Shown here piece by piece: positions 49,801-62,841 of a stretch of 64,000 nucleotides of DNA (position 1 is the first letter of the stretch; the number at the start of each line of letters is the position of its first letter). This DNA comes from Bugula neritina. Lineage: Eukaryota; Bryozoa; Gymnolaemata; Cheilostomatida; Bugulidae. The notes below the pieces were generated by a model. That model was not told where the DNA came from and did no database searches. It saw only the letters and a list, made by a program, of their open reading frames with translations. A program made the translations under genes and the position numbers. The DNA lies in assembly GCA_964035545.1 (NCBI GenBank), contig OZ037771.1, positions 8,108,408 to 8,172,407 of the forward strand. The letters run 5' to 3'.

Positions 49801-52800
49801 TATATCATAGGGGTTCCTACAGGTAGATGAGAAGAGCATGACAAGTGGTGGTGCAATGATTACATTATGTAGATTCAACAATAAAATTTTCAACTGTCTT
49901 CATCTGATAAGTGAATTAAATTTCTTTATATGCCAGGTTAGAATTGAATAAAACACTAGTAAACGTAAGATATACATAACCAATAATGTAATGCCACTGT
50001 TGATATAAGCAAACTAGGCTGAAAATTGTGTGTATTTTAAAAACATTTCCTTATTAACAAATGCAACTTTCAAGAAGGAATAGCACTAGTTAGAATGAAA
50101 ATTTATATTAGAAGAGATGTGCAGTTTCATGTCATCAACAGTGTTAGTTTAACAGCTCAAACAGAACCAATAACATGGATAACACTGCACTACAGAACAC
50201 TACAGAGCACTGCAGAGCACTACACACATATTCTAGTGATCATTTGTGTTGATATACATACTTATAGTTTAATGTCTTCCTTGTGGTAGCATTAGAACGC
50301 GGCACTGATATGTGGAAGCTGTCGTATTTCAGCAACTCCTTCTGTAGAGATGCTATGCTGGAATAATCACCTTCGGAGTATTGCAGCAGCTCGTTGAAAT
50401 CACGCCGTGCCAACAGCGAATGTGCACCTCTGAAATATTTACTATCAGTATAGTACTTCTTTATTGACTACTGGTACAGTACTTATTTACTACTAGTACA
50501 GTACTTATTTACTACTAGTACAGTACTTATTTACTACTAGTATAGTACTCACTTACTATTGGTATAGTACTCACTTACTACTGGTATAGTACTCACTTAC
50601 TACTGGTATAGTACTAACTTACTACTAGTATAGTACTCACTTACTACTAGTACAGTACTCATTTACTACTAGTACAGTACTCACTTATTTACTACTTGTA
50701 TAGCATCAGTTGGGGGGACGCATTGTCCGACAGAAGCCACCAATGCTTCATATTCCTGCTTAGCCTTGGTTCTAACTTGTTTCAGATGACTTACAACCAT
50801 AAAACTCAGGCAGCTATCAAGAGATTCTGGCACCATGCCATGCACACCCATACGACCCAGAGCCCTTCGCAAATACTGCAAACACAATTAATAAAAGTTT
50901 CAACTGAGAGGCCAAAGTTAGGTCAAAGTTCAAATGAATACACCATACAGAAGCTGCCACTAGTAGGGAACCTGAGACAGTATGACAGTTCAACTCACAG
51001 GTGCGTAGTAGCCTGGCATGGCACGCAGGTAGTTCTCAAACTCTGTCTTCCATTTAGCTGTAGGTTTCATTGAGATATTCTTCAATTCATCTGTAAGGTG
51101 TGAAACAGTCAACACAATACTATTACACACGTTTTTGGACGTGCAAAGATACAAAATATTGAATGAATACACTTGGCATAGAGATCAGAAATTGCAGGTA
51201 AATTATGTAGCAGATAGCAGCAATTGTGTGCATTCCACCTAAAGAAGTGTACAATGTGTAGAAGTCACACAGCACTAAGCTAAATACACACAGCAATACA
51301 CGTTTGATTGGAGAAAACTTTCATTTTTAAACTAAAAGTGTCTCAAAAAAGCACTTATAATAAAAGAAATTAAAATAATTCCATATTTAAAAATATCCAT
51401 GATTTCACTTTCAAAAGCCAGATGTTTCTATCATTGCTATAATATTAGTGCAAATTAAAACTAAGGGTCTGTTTGAGCAGACTGTGTTACTACTATGTAC
51501 TACCATATTATACTACCACATACTATCATGTGTTACCATGTGTTACTACCATGTACTACCATATTATACTACCATATACTACCATGTGTTACCATATACT
51601 ACCATGTGTTCCTATGTACTATCATGCATTACCATACACTAACATACGTTACAATGCACTAGCACGCTCATACCTAGCAGAGAGAAAAGCACCGGGTAGT
51701 TGTAGGGCATCACGTGTAGGAACACTTTCTGACTTGTACTGTGAGACTGGAGGAATCCAAAAGGAAAGTCGTTGTACTTGGAGCTTTGGTTGATGAATGC
51801 CTACAACCAAACAAACAGCTCTCCTCATGTGTCTCTTAACATAGATGTGAATAATAACATCACAGAGTGGCTAGCTAATATACAGCAACATGACTGTTAG
51901 CTGATGGTGCCATCACCTGGTAACAGTAGTTGGACTTGGCTTTGAGTATATGTTGTGTGAGAGGGCTGGCCTCCAGCTCGTACACATCTATTGGTAGGAG
52001 GTTCATCAGATGAGCAGCAGGCGGAGGGAGTGGTGAGCAGAATTTTATGATTGGTTGAGCATCTCTGGCCATCTGTAACAGAGTTGGCAGCTTGATGACA
52101 GCAGCATATTATGTGAACATACACTGACATGAAACATCACTATTGCATCACTTATGGCGAGTTATAGGTTTCCTAACTGAAATCTACAGTCATTGACTAT
52201 GACTAGCATAAAACTTGAAGAGACAAATAGTTGTAAGAAAAAATATTTCTTGCTAGTTTCTATTATTTCCAGACAAAAACTTGATTTTAAAAAGTTGACG
52301 GTGGCAAGAGATAATTGGCCACTGAAAATATGATGTCAGTGTAACTGGTTAAAGATGAAAACGTTCAACAGCAAAAGCTTAGCATGATTTTGTAAAAATG
52401 AATCAAGAAATGACATAAAGATATTTTACTGTTCAGCCTGCACCACTCTAACTGAGTGTATGATAGCTGCCTTATGCTATATACGGTATACTATACAATA
52501 CATACACTACACTACATAATATATATACGGTATACTATACAATACATACACTACATAATACACATACATTATACTATATATACGGTATACTATACAATAC
52601 ATACACTACACTACACAATATATATACGGTATATTATACAATACATACACTACATAATATACATACATTATACTATATATACAGTATACTATACAATACA
52701 TACACTACACTACATAATATACATACATTATACTGTATATACGGTATACTATACAATACATACACTACACTACATAATATACATACATTATACTATATAT

Positions 52801-55800
52801 ACGGTATACTATACAATACATACACTACACTACACAATATATATACGGTATATTATACAATACATACACTACATAATATACATACATTATACTATATATA
52901 CTGTATACTATACAATACATACACTACCCTACACAATATATATACGGTATACTATACAATACATACACTACATAATACACATACATTATACTATACAGCA
53001 CATGCACTATACAATACATGCACTATACTATATACTATACAGTACAGTACATACACTATATCTTATAATATACATACACGATACTGTATACTATACATAA
53101 ACTACACTACATAATATACATATACTATACAGTACAAATTATATACTATACAGTGCATATGCTATACAGTATAAAGTACATATACTATACTACATAATAC
53201 ACATATACTATACTGTATATTGACTACACACCAATGTCTTAGCCTTGCAGTCTGGCCAATAAGACTCTGGGAGTGGCCAGTGACCTACAGAATGACCTCT
53301 CTGAGCTGAACTCTTCACAAATATCATCCTCTTAGTGGACTTCCAGCTGCTGGTCTGTGAGGGACTCAGCGGTCGGTTTATGTCACCAGTTTCTACATAA
53401 CAAACAGGTAAGTATCTACTACACTCAGTATCTACAGGTAAATATCTACAGGTATCTGCAGGTAAGTATATACACTCAGTATATACATGTAAGTATTTAC
53501 TACTCAGTATCTACAGGTAAGTATCTACAGGTATCTACAGGTAAGTATATATACAAGTAAGTATATATACTAAGTATATACAAGTAAGTATATACTGAGT
53601 ATATATACAGATAGACTGGTTGAACAAGATATTAGATGTCTACCATCATTGAGAGGAATTTGTGGTTCCGTGTAGTCAAAGTTGACAACCACACCATGCA
53701 TTGCTGCCTTCTGAGCTAAAGACTCGAGAGTTTGATTGAGCTGTTTGGGGGTAGATACGAGGTAAGATCGGCCTGAAATGAATGGAGTTATCAGTGTAGA
53801 TTGTAGAACATGGAATAAAACAAAAAAGATGGGGCAGACAATTGCAAAGATAGAAAATCAAATATTAATTAGCAGTGAAACACTTAATCCGTCTTCGTTG
53901 GACTTGTAATAACAGCAGGTAATCTTTCATATACAATAGGAAACACATAACAAATGCTGTAAGTTACTATCAGCTGATGGCCATGATGCTAACCAGCAGT
54001 TGACTGCAGGCAGCAATGCAGGACTAGCATAAACCTACCACCAGTGACTTCACACATAGAATCAATGGGACTCGACTCGGCTGAAGGTATGAAAGTAGTG
54101 TCACTATTCGGCTCCGGCATTTCCACAGCAGGTAACTTCAGCACAATACCAAACACTCTCTGGTCCCATCGAAATGGCTCCTTCGTTAGTTCACTACCCA
54201 CAAGGCCATTGGCCATGGGCAAAGTCAACTGCATACAACATAGACATATTGACCCTTAACTTAGTAACAGATACGATTAGTTACAGTTATTAGTATAGCA
54301 TTTTGGTGACGGTATTCTCGATAGTAAAGTATTGCGGCGTACAGACTCTACAGCTGAAAATAAGCATTCACCACTGCTTTTGAGCGACAAGTCACTCCGC
54401 TAAAGGTCAACGCACAGCTATGCTAGCCAGCAGCTGGTAAGAATGTTGTCTCCTAACCAATGAGAATGCAGTTCAAGCATTTCCTGCCATACATGCAACA
54501 ACACATAGTCAAGTTTACTAGCATAATTTAAAGATTTTCATTAATATAATTTAGCCAAACTAATTGATATAATATCTAAAATTAGAAAGCTGTGACATAA
54601 CAAGTGATGAAAGACTGCAGTGTGAAGGACATAATAATTATAATACTAACAAAGATATGCTCAGTAAATACCTGTTTGTGAATGCCACTAGAAGTAACCA
54701 TAGATTCACCATCAGAGAAGCTAATTATTACGGCGGGTTCTATATAGAATGGACACCTGCCCTATAAATACAGAATAGACACTGGGTCGAGTGGCAGAGA
54801 TATAATATTAACTCTAAATACGAACCTGCAGTACTCAAGTACCACTCACCAGGGAGGAGAGATCTTTTCACAGAACAAGTCAAATGAAATCAAGTATAAA
54901 TTATCGTGAAAGTTTTAGAAAAAAAAATTTATAGTGAACACAACTCCAAATTTGACCAAGTGACTCAAATAAAATAATTCTTATTTTGAAAATAATTTTC
55001 TAAAAGGGGTCATCACCAACATCAAATGTGAAATTAGCCACTGAAAACAAGAAATACAACTCATAATAATACAAAGCACTTGGTTTTTAGTTGAGTTTAG
55101 ATATTTTAGAAAATAGTGATGATATGTATTACCTGTTCCAGGCATTATTCATTCCCATGACACAAAATACCTTACCGAAACTTGATGCTATTTAACTGAC
55201 TTTAAGTATTTTTTCAACTCCAGCTATGGGCTTGAGAAGCATTAAACCTTTGTTATAACTTGGGAGACGATAAAAGTTGCTCATTAATAATAAACTTTTA
55301 TAAACCATAGAGATATGACCCACATAAACAACAGACCTGTCCATATGTGTCGATACCACTTTGATTTCTGTTCATATTTAACATATTAAATGCATTTTTG
55401 AGAGCGGACCCAACTTCTGTGACCCCGTGAGCTGTGAGATTCTTCAACTGTGTAGCAAACTGCAGGTGAGTTTCCTTCCAGCCAGCCTGCACAACACCAA
55501 CACAAAAATAATATATGCATGAAAATTATACAAATGAGGTAGATATTCAACCAATTATTACTACTACTAACAAAAATATTAAATTACTAAAATAAGCAGC
55601 ATACAAATTCAAATAGGAGCTTCATAGCCACTAGGCAAAATTATTACATTTTACTATTGGAAGTACGTTATATGGTAAACGAAACAGCTTATGAACTAGC
55701 GCGATCAAGCCAATCACTGATAGTAAAACATAAGCCCTAATTTGAAAACAACAGATTTAAACTGCAATATCTGTTGACACTGCTAGGGCAAATTTGAAGG

Positions 55801-56729
55801 AAAACAACAACTGTTTTAAGTTTGAACTCTTCCTGATATCACCAATGACTTGGACACGAATCTAAAACCTGTGTCACTAGGGTACGGCTGCTATTACTAT
55901 GCAACAGGTTATTAACAAATTAGCTATTTAGTAAACTTAACAAGCATATGGTTATGACACCTGAACTAAATACGTGGCCAGTCTTAAAGATCTTCTAAAT
56001 TTATAAGTTCATCAGTGTGAGTATGAGTATCACTATCAGTATCACATTGAATATCAATATAACTTATAATTATCCCAATAGAAATATTACCAGTTATGAA
56101 CTTTTAGCACCAGTATGAGTGTGACTATGAGTGTGACTATGATTATGAGCATGAGCATGACTATTTGAGTATTACAATTAGTGATTTACTGAGTAATTTA
56201 CAATTACTATGACTGTGAGTATGAAAATGATTTTCAAATTTCATTATGAATATAATCATAATGATAATGTTATTGTTTGTTGGCTAATGCAGCAAAAGTA
56301 AAATGGAAACCATAGTCAGGAATATCAATAAGTTGCATCATTTGGTTAAAATTTAACTAACATGTATTCTAACATTTAAATCAAATACTACGACTGTAAG
56401 ATGCATGTGACCTTTGACCTTTACTAACCTTTATATTACCAGGAGGCTCGTCGTAAGTCAATAACATTAATCTATCCCACTTGCTATTTGGGTTTTTCTG
56501 ACGTATCTAAAATATTTATGACACGTCAAATAATTATAAGTGTCTCAAAGTTCAAATTGCAAATATGTTTATATTTTTAAAAAGTCAGAATCGCGAAAAC
56601 TGCACAATTATATATCACCTTCTGAAAAGTTTCTATGGCGTTTTTTGTGACGTCTAAAATTGTAGAGCCATGAAAAGTTCTTTGATTCATAGACGCACTC
56701 GTGTCCACCAGAAACAAAATTATAGTCAT
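46803..56729 (-). CDS. INTS6: Integrator complex subunit 6, complete
   Basis: Seventeen exons: 56619-56729, 56429-56506, 55337-55486, 54672-54761, 54039-54228, 53644-53772, 53232-53392, 51917-52072, 51674-51800, 50999-51090, 50685-50875, 50262-50429, 49713-49816, 48789-48925, 48215-48532, 47709-47955, 46803-47140. They join to 928 aa with every phase consistent; human INTS6 is of similar length (887 aa). Integrator cleaves nascent snRNAs and attenuates paused transcription in the nucleus; INTS6 links it to PP2A. The N-terminus is a von Willebrand A domain with the metal site DTSAS at residues 9-13. Conserved blocks include SELTKEPFRWDQR, CEVTGGRSY, PYNYPVLF and HTFGNPFKVNK. Exon 15 (residues 629-734) is low-complexity and basic/proline-rich. 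The last two exons hold the conserved C-terminal domain (VKRPGKNYTELFRQL). Start chosen as the only ATG in exon 1 before the vWA strand. Confidence 0.96.
48969..49398. mobile_element. 430-bp foldback element (near-complete palindrome) in INTS6 intron 14
   Basis: Two arms of about 210 bp are inverted copies of each other around a 7-base loop centred at 49,183. The outer ends read GTGGGTCA and TGACCCAC. There is no coding sequence. It lies between exon 13 (ends 49,713) and exon 14 (starts 48,925) and would fold into a long hairpin in the INTS6 pre-mRNA. Confidence 0.85.
50440..50700. repeat. 22-bp minisatellite overlapping the INTS6 exon 11 donor
   Basis: About ten copies of TACTAGTATAGTACTCACTTAC. 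On the minus strand each reads GTAAGTGAGTACTATACTAG and contains GTAAGT/GTGAGT. The true donor of exon 11 (AATAA/GTGAGTACTG at 50,684) is the first unit of the array. Confidence 0.9.
51485..51665. repeat. Degenerate TACCATGTGTTACCATATAC minisatellite next to the INTS6 exon 9 donor
   Basis: About nine imperfect 20-bp units fill the start of intron 9, ending within about 10 bases of the donor at 51,673. The minus strand repeats GGTAACACATGGTAGTA, rich in GGTA. Confidence 0.8.
52470..53225. repeat. Large TA-rich minisatellite in INTS6 intron 7
   Basis: Units of about 40-50 bp built from CATACACTACACTACATAAT and ATACGGTATACTATACAATA fill most of the intron and reach the exon 7 donor at 53,231. 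The 214-codon ORF across it comes only from the lack of stops in the repeat. Confidence 0.88.
53397..53620. repeat. Minisatellite filling INTS6 intron 6
   Basis: Units such as AGTATCTACAGGTA repeat from 5 bases inside the exon 7 acceptor almost to the exon 6 donor. On the minus strand the unit reads TACCTGTAGATACTTACC and so repeats a CTGTAG acceptor-like string. Confidence 0.82.
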
Positions 56730-57667
56730 ACCGTTGAATTAAAATTTTATCTTTCACCCGACATAAATAAAATCTATGAATATGACCTATTACAAAAGTT
56801 AATGGTGAAAATTACTACACGTATTTCTTCTCCTTGCTTGTAGGCAAGCCACTTTAGCGCAGCTAAAGTGTCGTCACGTGATCGCATCGCCATTTTCTGC
56901 ATTGATTTAATTGGGCGTTGATTTGAACACTTTGGTTGATGAGGTACAAATGTTTAGTTTGTCCGGGTAGCGATACACGCTTACTATAGAGATTTGATTA
57001 GAAATAAATAGTGTAGATAATTACTGCTAATGCTACAATGCTCATTGACTATGCTATTGGAATGCTGTAACGCTGCAATAGTAATCAGTTATGTGCAATG
57101 GTCTATAAAAGTTTTAGTATTAGTATTATCATAATAACTTGTAAGTTTAACCCATATGGATAATTATAAGTATAACTATGAGCTCGTGTGCCTTCGCCCA
57201 TGTGATGAGCCTGAGGTTTATTAAATTTAATCACTCAAGTTAATCACTTTAAGTTAATGTTATACTTTCATAGTGATAGTCATAGTCATACTCATACTGA
57301 TAGAGTGATACTGATAGTATGAGTGATACTGATAGTGATAGTCAATGTCATAGTGATACTCATATTATTATTCGTATTGTCAATATGAATATGAACTGAA
57401 AGTGAATGTTCAGAGTGAGTGACTGTGAAACTGAGAGTCGTTAGAACTTCAACTTAAAATAAGAATAACTATACTCTAACTCTATAAAATAAGACTCTAT
57501 ACTCTATAGTCTATAGTGTATAACTATAAGTATAAAAATTGATATTATTACTATTCCTAGTCATACTAATACTAATACTATTAGTAATAGTATTACTATT
57601 AGTAATTACTAATAGTATTACTATTAGTATAGTATTAGTAAGTATTAGCCCATCACATTTAGTTTTA

Positions 57668-58125
57668 GGGTTACTGTCGTTTCATACACAAGTCGTTTCG
57701 TACACCAGTCGTTTCGTATAATAAATTAATCCACTGGATAACCACTTGAATGATACTAGTAGTAGTTGACTTACTCATTGCATCCCAGCTCTCTCTCCAG
57801 CATGTTTTTGAAACAAAATATAGATTCGTTTACTATCTGCTAGTGCTGCCATCTAGTTCTACTGATAGTGATAACAACATTTAAACCAAAAGAGCAGTTC
57901 CTCCCCAACATCTACATATCATAAATAAGCATGCAGTGAAATGAAATTTGCAAGTTACTTGTGAGCAGTACTGTATGAATCATACATCAAATAATAAATG
58001 AATATAAAAAATATGTATTTTAGTTCAATTATATTGATGTGTACGAAACGACCTATGAGATGTGTACAAAAGGACCTGGAAAAGTGGGTATGAAATGAGA
58101 CTTGTGTACGGAATGACCTGCACCC
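57668..58125. mobile_element. Non-autonomous DNA transposon, 9-bp target duplication, GTCGTTTCGTACAC repeats
   Basis: TTAGTTTTA at 57,659-57,667 is repeated exactly at 58,126-58,134. The 458-bp element starts GGGTTACTGTC and ends GACCTGCACCC. Its ends carry tandem 16-bp motifs of type AGTCGTTTCGTACACC in opposite orientation (57,676-57,720 and about 58,037-58,118). It has the same architecture as the element at 1,013-2,181 but a different motif. No coding sequence. Confidence 0.78.
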
Positions 58126-59146
58126 TTAGTTTTATTATTAGTATTACTATTACTATTAGTATTACTACTACTAATAGACATAGTACTTCTTATTCTAACT
58201 CTAAGTTGAAGTACTAGTGGCTCTGGGCAATATGAATAAATAAGTAGAACAAACTCTTGTCACTCGAGCTTATACTTATAGTATTAGTCATTCTAATACT
58301 ATTACTTAGAGTTGTAATGATTATGGTTATGTTATACTTATAAGTTATAATACTAATACTAAAACCTTCATTAATAGTTACTATTAGTATTACTATTACT
58401 AAGACAAATTACTATAACAATATTACATTTGCTATTAGTATTAGTATAAGTATTAGTCATTGTAATTATGATTATCTAAACTATTTCTAATCACATCTCT
58501 GTTGTAAGCGTGCATTGATGACCAGACAAACTAAAAGTAAAACAAGTATTAGTATTAGTAATAGATGACCCTGGACCTGTTAATGTTGGTGTTAATGTTA
58601 TTTTATAAGCTAGTATCAGTGTTTCTTTAGCCTGCCTTAGTGCTTGCTTTATGATTATTGTACTTGTTCTTAACTTTAATTTTATAATTATACCATTAAA
58701 TCATGAAGGCATTATAAATATTCAATATGAATATTTATATGAACAATTGCAGCTTACACATTCACATTGACATAATGATATAATTATCATAACACTTATA
58801 CTGATATTCATTAAGAGTATCAGTATAAGTTTATCTGATAATGATATTGGTACTCATACTTATTACTCATATTTATAGTGTCACTCGTATTCATAGAGAG
58901 TATCACTGTGATTATCAATATGAGTATCAGTGTGATAGTACTAGACTAATAGTATCATACTCATAGTGATAGTCATACTTATGAAGATAGATTTTGAGTA
59001 CTTTAGCCTAACCCTAGCAGTAACTCGCTAACAGTAAGTGTAACACTGCTAGTGTTACTAACACTAATGTAGCAGTAATACCAACTATAAGCAATAGCTT
59101 GGCAGATTCAGATTAAAATTCAAATGAACTTGAATGTCAAAGTAAT

Positions 59147-59172
59147 ACCTGCTTCTACTCCTAGAAGCAGGT
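59147..59172. other. Short perfect hairpin
   Basis: ACCTGCTTCTA and its reverse complement are separated by four bases. It could be a stem-loop or a tiny foldback; no adjacent feature explains it. Confidence 0.5.
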
Positions 59173-60819
59173 GATTGTCAATGTCTCTTAGCTAAAATTT
59201 ATAAATCTATTTGGCATTAAATTCACTGATTAAATATTATAGTGATGACTATCACATTCACTATGACAACAAAAGTTTCACTTTCTCGCTTGCTCTCTAC
59301 TCTTGAGTTTTTTTTTTTCATTTTATTTGTATGCTGCACAAAAACATCAACTGGTGATTATCATGCTGATGTTTGCTATCACTATGACCATCCATATCAC
59401 TATGAAATAATGTTAAATTTAATTAAGTGTTTAAATAGTGCAGTATACATAATGTATAACGTATTCCTTAATCTACAGCCACAGTGCGTAGTAATAGCTG
59501 TAGCTCAGGCTGTTGGTGTGAGCAAAATAGTTCATAAAAATCACAAAATTAATTTGAATTTGAATATCATTTACTATAATCATGATATATGTAATTTAGT
59601 AATAATGATAACTCAATGACATTAATTTTATTTGAAGCTGGTAGTAATTATAATAACTATCATAAAGACATCAACAGTCAATGTTACACACAGTTGACAT
59701 TGAAAGTTATACATTAACTGCTACTAATCTAATTTATTTTTAATTCTCAACATTGAACTTGGTTTGTAGTTGAATTTTGCAATTACTTTCAGCTTTCAGT
59801 TACTTGTGTATTTGTAATTACATGATGGCAATGATTTTAGTAGTCTTAAAGCAGAATTGAATAACAATATGTGTCCATAATTCGAGTTTATTTACCTACT
59901 TTTAGTTGTACTCAGGGTGAATGTTGCTTCTACTGATAGTTATACGAACATTTGAGTAATAAAAAATATTATCAAATTTAATTTTTAATTTTAATCCTTG
60001 GTGACTGTTAGGTGTTAAGAATGATTTGTAAAATGTGTATTAGAATGTGCTGTTGCCTTATCTTTTAAATATAGCCTAATTGTTTTCATTACTACTTAAT
60101 ATTTGGCCATTTGTACTAATGTTATCATTAATATAACCTCAATTTGAGGTATAATTTTTCCAAAAAAAATCAAACAAAATCTCAATAATTAACTTTCATC
60201 ATTGTTCATAATTAAAGTCGTAGTGTTATGACCAATTCATGAACAGTATATGGTACAGTTAGGCTTGTATTGCTATTAGTAATTTACTATATTTTGATAT
60301 AACACACAGTTGGTTATAGTCACAACAATCTAGATTGAATTTTTAAGGACATGTTTTTTGTCTCAAGCCATAATGGCAGCATATTGCAAATTTACTACTA
60401 ATTCACTAATAAACTTTGCTTTGGTTAAACTACTGGCCCTAAACAATACATGTCGTGTTATAGACATACAGTTGTAGTCATTAGAATACAACTACTCCTT
60501 TGCTATATGTTAATAGCAAGGTGGTGTATATAAGTGAGGAATTATCATTCCAATCATTATGATTATTTTTCTAATAGTTGTAATAACTACGAGAAGTATC
60601 TTCCAAAAGGTATATTAAGTGGTATGCATTTCAGTTCAACTGTGTGTATGCACTATCAACCTACATTTAGTAATACAGAGACTATGTTATTCTTTTTAAT
60701 CGCTAACTTTGAAAAATATAGTTTAATTATAAATAACAACTTCAGTCAAGTCACAAACAAACTGTCAGCATTAGTTATCTTTAAAAAACTAACGCGAGTT
60801 TATAGTTGCTATTCCTGTG

Positions 60820-60965
60820 AGAAACCCCTGGATGGAAGGGGTTTTTAATCAGTTGGGGCACATGAGCAATTGTGGCTGGATGCTTTTTCTAACATCACCA
60901 CCGGCCTTTTCTGGGGATTGAACTCATGGCTTTGGGCTCAAACCCCTAGACCACGACTATTCCCT
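60820..60965 (-). mobile_element. tRNA-derived SINE
   Basis: On the minus strand the head contains a Pol III A box, TGGTCTAGGGG (60,943-60,953), and a B box, GAGTTCAATCCCC (60,913-60,925), spaced as in a tRNA. The body follows toward 60,820 and ends near an AACCCC/GGGGTT stem (60,824-60,846). There is no CCA or cloverleaf integrity, so it is a SINE and not a tRNA gene. Confidence 0.7.
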
Positions 60966-61261
60966 AGTTATCTTCTAAATGCCTGACCTCAATATGCTTG
61001 TCTGACTAGAATTTATACACAGATATTCTTTGCTAAAAGCACCAGTTTTATTCAATGTGAAGTTTTGGCCCATAGTACTTTGCTGCGTGCTGATGAGAGG
61101 ACTACTCCTAAAGTAGTTGCTGTCTACAGCACAGATTGAGTTAATCTAAAAATAACATCAAGTTGTTATTTTTAGAGAATCTCGGTGAGCGTAGGTCTGA
61201 ATATTTTCTTCTGTTATTTGAAGCATGATGTAAGTCTGAAGCTCTCCTGGAACAACTAGAG

Positions 61262-62841
61262 ATGAACCAACTTAGAAATGTAGCTAGTTCTGGCTGTGCT
61301 GCTTTACTGAGGACAACAAGACTTGGGCCAACTGAAGGATGCTATTCTAGTCTCGGGTTTTGCAGTTTCTTACCCAGTGTCCTCTGTAAGCATGCAATAA
61401 ATATCTGCTTGCAAAAAGCTTGTGCTTTCAACAATGTATGAGACTTTAGTGTTTTGTATTGGATTGTGATAAACTTTAAGCATATTTTATTATATTTATT
61501 GGTTGATTTTTTATTGATTCATGTTGACCGTCACATTGACATAGTTCATAGCTATGCTATTTGGCATTTTATCTTTAGATTTCTAGGCGTTTGACATCTT
61601 ATTTAAAAAATATTTTGCAGATAGAAAGAGTGAACATAGGTCAATATCTAACAGTGAGACCAACTGGAGCAAATCCTACCTCATTGATCAAAACTCCAAG
61701 TTTATTCTCCCAGCTAGGAGGCTGGCCACAACATCTACACCTGATTTCGAATGCATCTGTGAAGAAACTCTGGAATCCATCTGTGAGAAATTTGAGCAGC
61801 TCAATGAGTTGGAAGCGTGTCCCTCTGATTTTGATGTAACCTACGCTTACGGTGTTCTCACTGTTTGTATAGGCGGAGGTTAGAAAGTTTATTTATATGA
61901 TCTTTGAGTCATGGTCTGTTCTAGTCTGTATTATTACCAGGTTTACGGAGAGGACGACTCTCACTAGTGGATAAGAAACTAATTTCTATGTCTGTAGATA
62001 GAATGCTCTAGAGTCTGGTAAATAGAGATGTGTGTTTGGGATTGAAATTTTAGAGCTCTCTACTAGATCGTTTTTTATATTTGCTCCCTAAGATTTTAAA
62101 TTGATCATTTTTTCTTGTATTTTAGTTATTGAGCTAGATTATGTGCTGAGAGTCGTCACCCCTTATAGCCTAGCATAATCACTAATTAAACTCAATAACT
62201 TGGGAATAATGTTCAAGCGTTTTAGAATTTTTTGAAGTAAACTGAATTTCATATTTTAAATTGTGAAAAATATATAGTGCAATTAGTACCAGGTGATCTA
62301 CCTTGACACTGTATGGTAGAGTTGATTGGCGCACAACTTTGTGTCAACTAGCTACTTAGCAGTTCAATCATATACATTCTATTGCTGTTTTCTTGTACTA
62401 TATATATAATTCTTAATGTGTGTAGCAGGTTTCTAGTCTCACATGTAGAAATAATCACTACAATTTTGTTTGTAAATTCATCACGGGGAATTATCTGCCC
62501 AATATCACTAGCTGTATTAAATAAGCTTCTAGAAAAATTCCATATTGGTTATACTGATGTAATATAATTTTGCTACTGTATTAAAATTCACAGTAGAGTA
62601 GTATGTGATATGATATGAAGATGGCATTGTTGCAGGGTATGGTACATATGTGTTAAACAAACAGACCCCAAATGAACAGATCTGGTTATCCAGCCCAGTG
62701 TCCGGCCCTAAGAGATACAACTTTGTTGACAATCAGTGGATATATGCACATGATGGCTCTACTCTGCACCAACTCTTGTCATCTGAGTTGAAGTCAATTT
62801 TTGATAAACATTCAGATTTTTCAACCTGTTCCTATAGTTGA
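61262..62841 (+). CDS. FXN: Frataxin, mitochondrial
   Basis: Exons 61262-61385, 61621-61878 and 62636-62841 join in phase to 195 aa (human frataxin is 210 aa). Frataxin activates iron-sulfur cluster assembly on the NFS1-ISCU complex in the mitochondrial matrix. The N-terminus ([20 protein letters not shown]) is basic, rich in Ser/Ala/Leu and without acidic residues, as in a mitochondrial presequence. The core shows the acidic helix ([14 protein letters not shown]), the strand [11 protein letters not shown] and the signature [20 protein letters not shown], then [14 protein letters not shown]. The first exon is inferred from phase match and presequence character; the other two are certain. AATAAA occurs at 63,590 and 63,720. 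Confidence 0.94.

Larger units (their letters stand above)
56730..61261. other. Intergenic region between INTS6 and FXN, repeat-rich
   Basis: It separates two divergent genes. It holds degenerate GTGATAGTCATA-type and AGTATTACT-type simple repeats (about 57,240-57,420, 57,540-57,660, 58,130-58,470, 58,800-58,980), a 9-bp-duplication transposon, a SINE and a small hairpin. The 125-codon ORF at 59,242-59,619 and the 104-codon ORF at 60,534-60,848 lack recognisable motifs. Confidence 0.6.

Noticed and set aside
52456-53100. 214-codon ORF on the plus strand
   Set aside because: It lies wholly in a TA-rich minisatellite of an INTS6 intron and encodes only a YTIHTLHYI-type repeat.
59242-59619. 125-codon ORF upstream of FXN
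   Set aside because: Low-complexity H/Y-rich product in repeat-derived DNA, no motif and no conservation evidence available.
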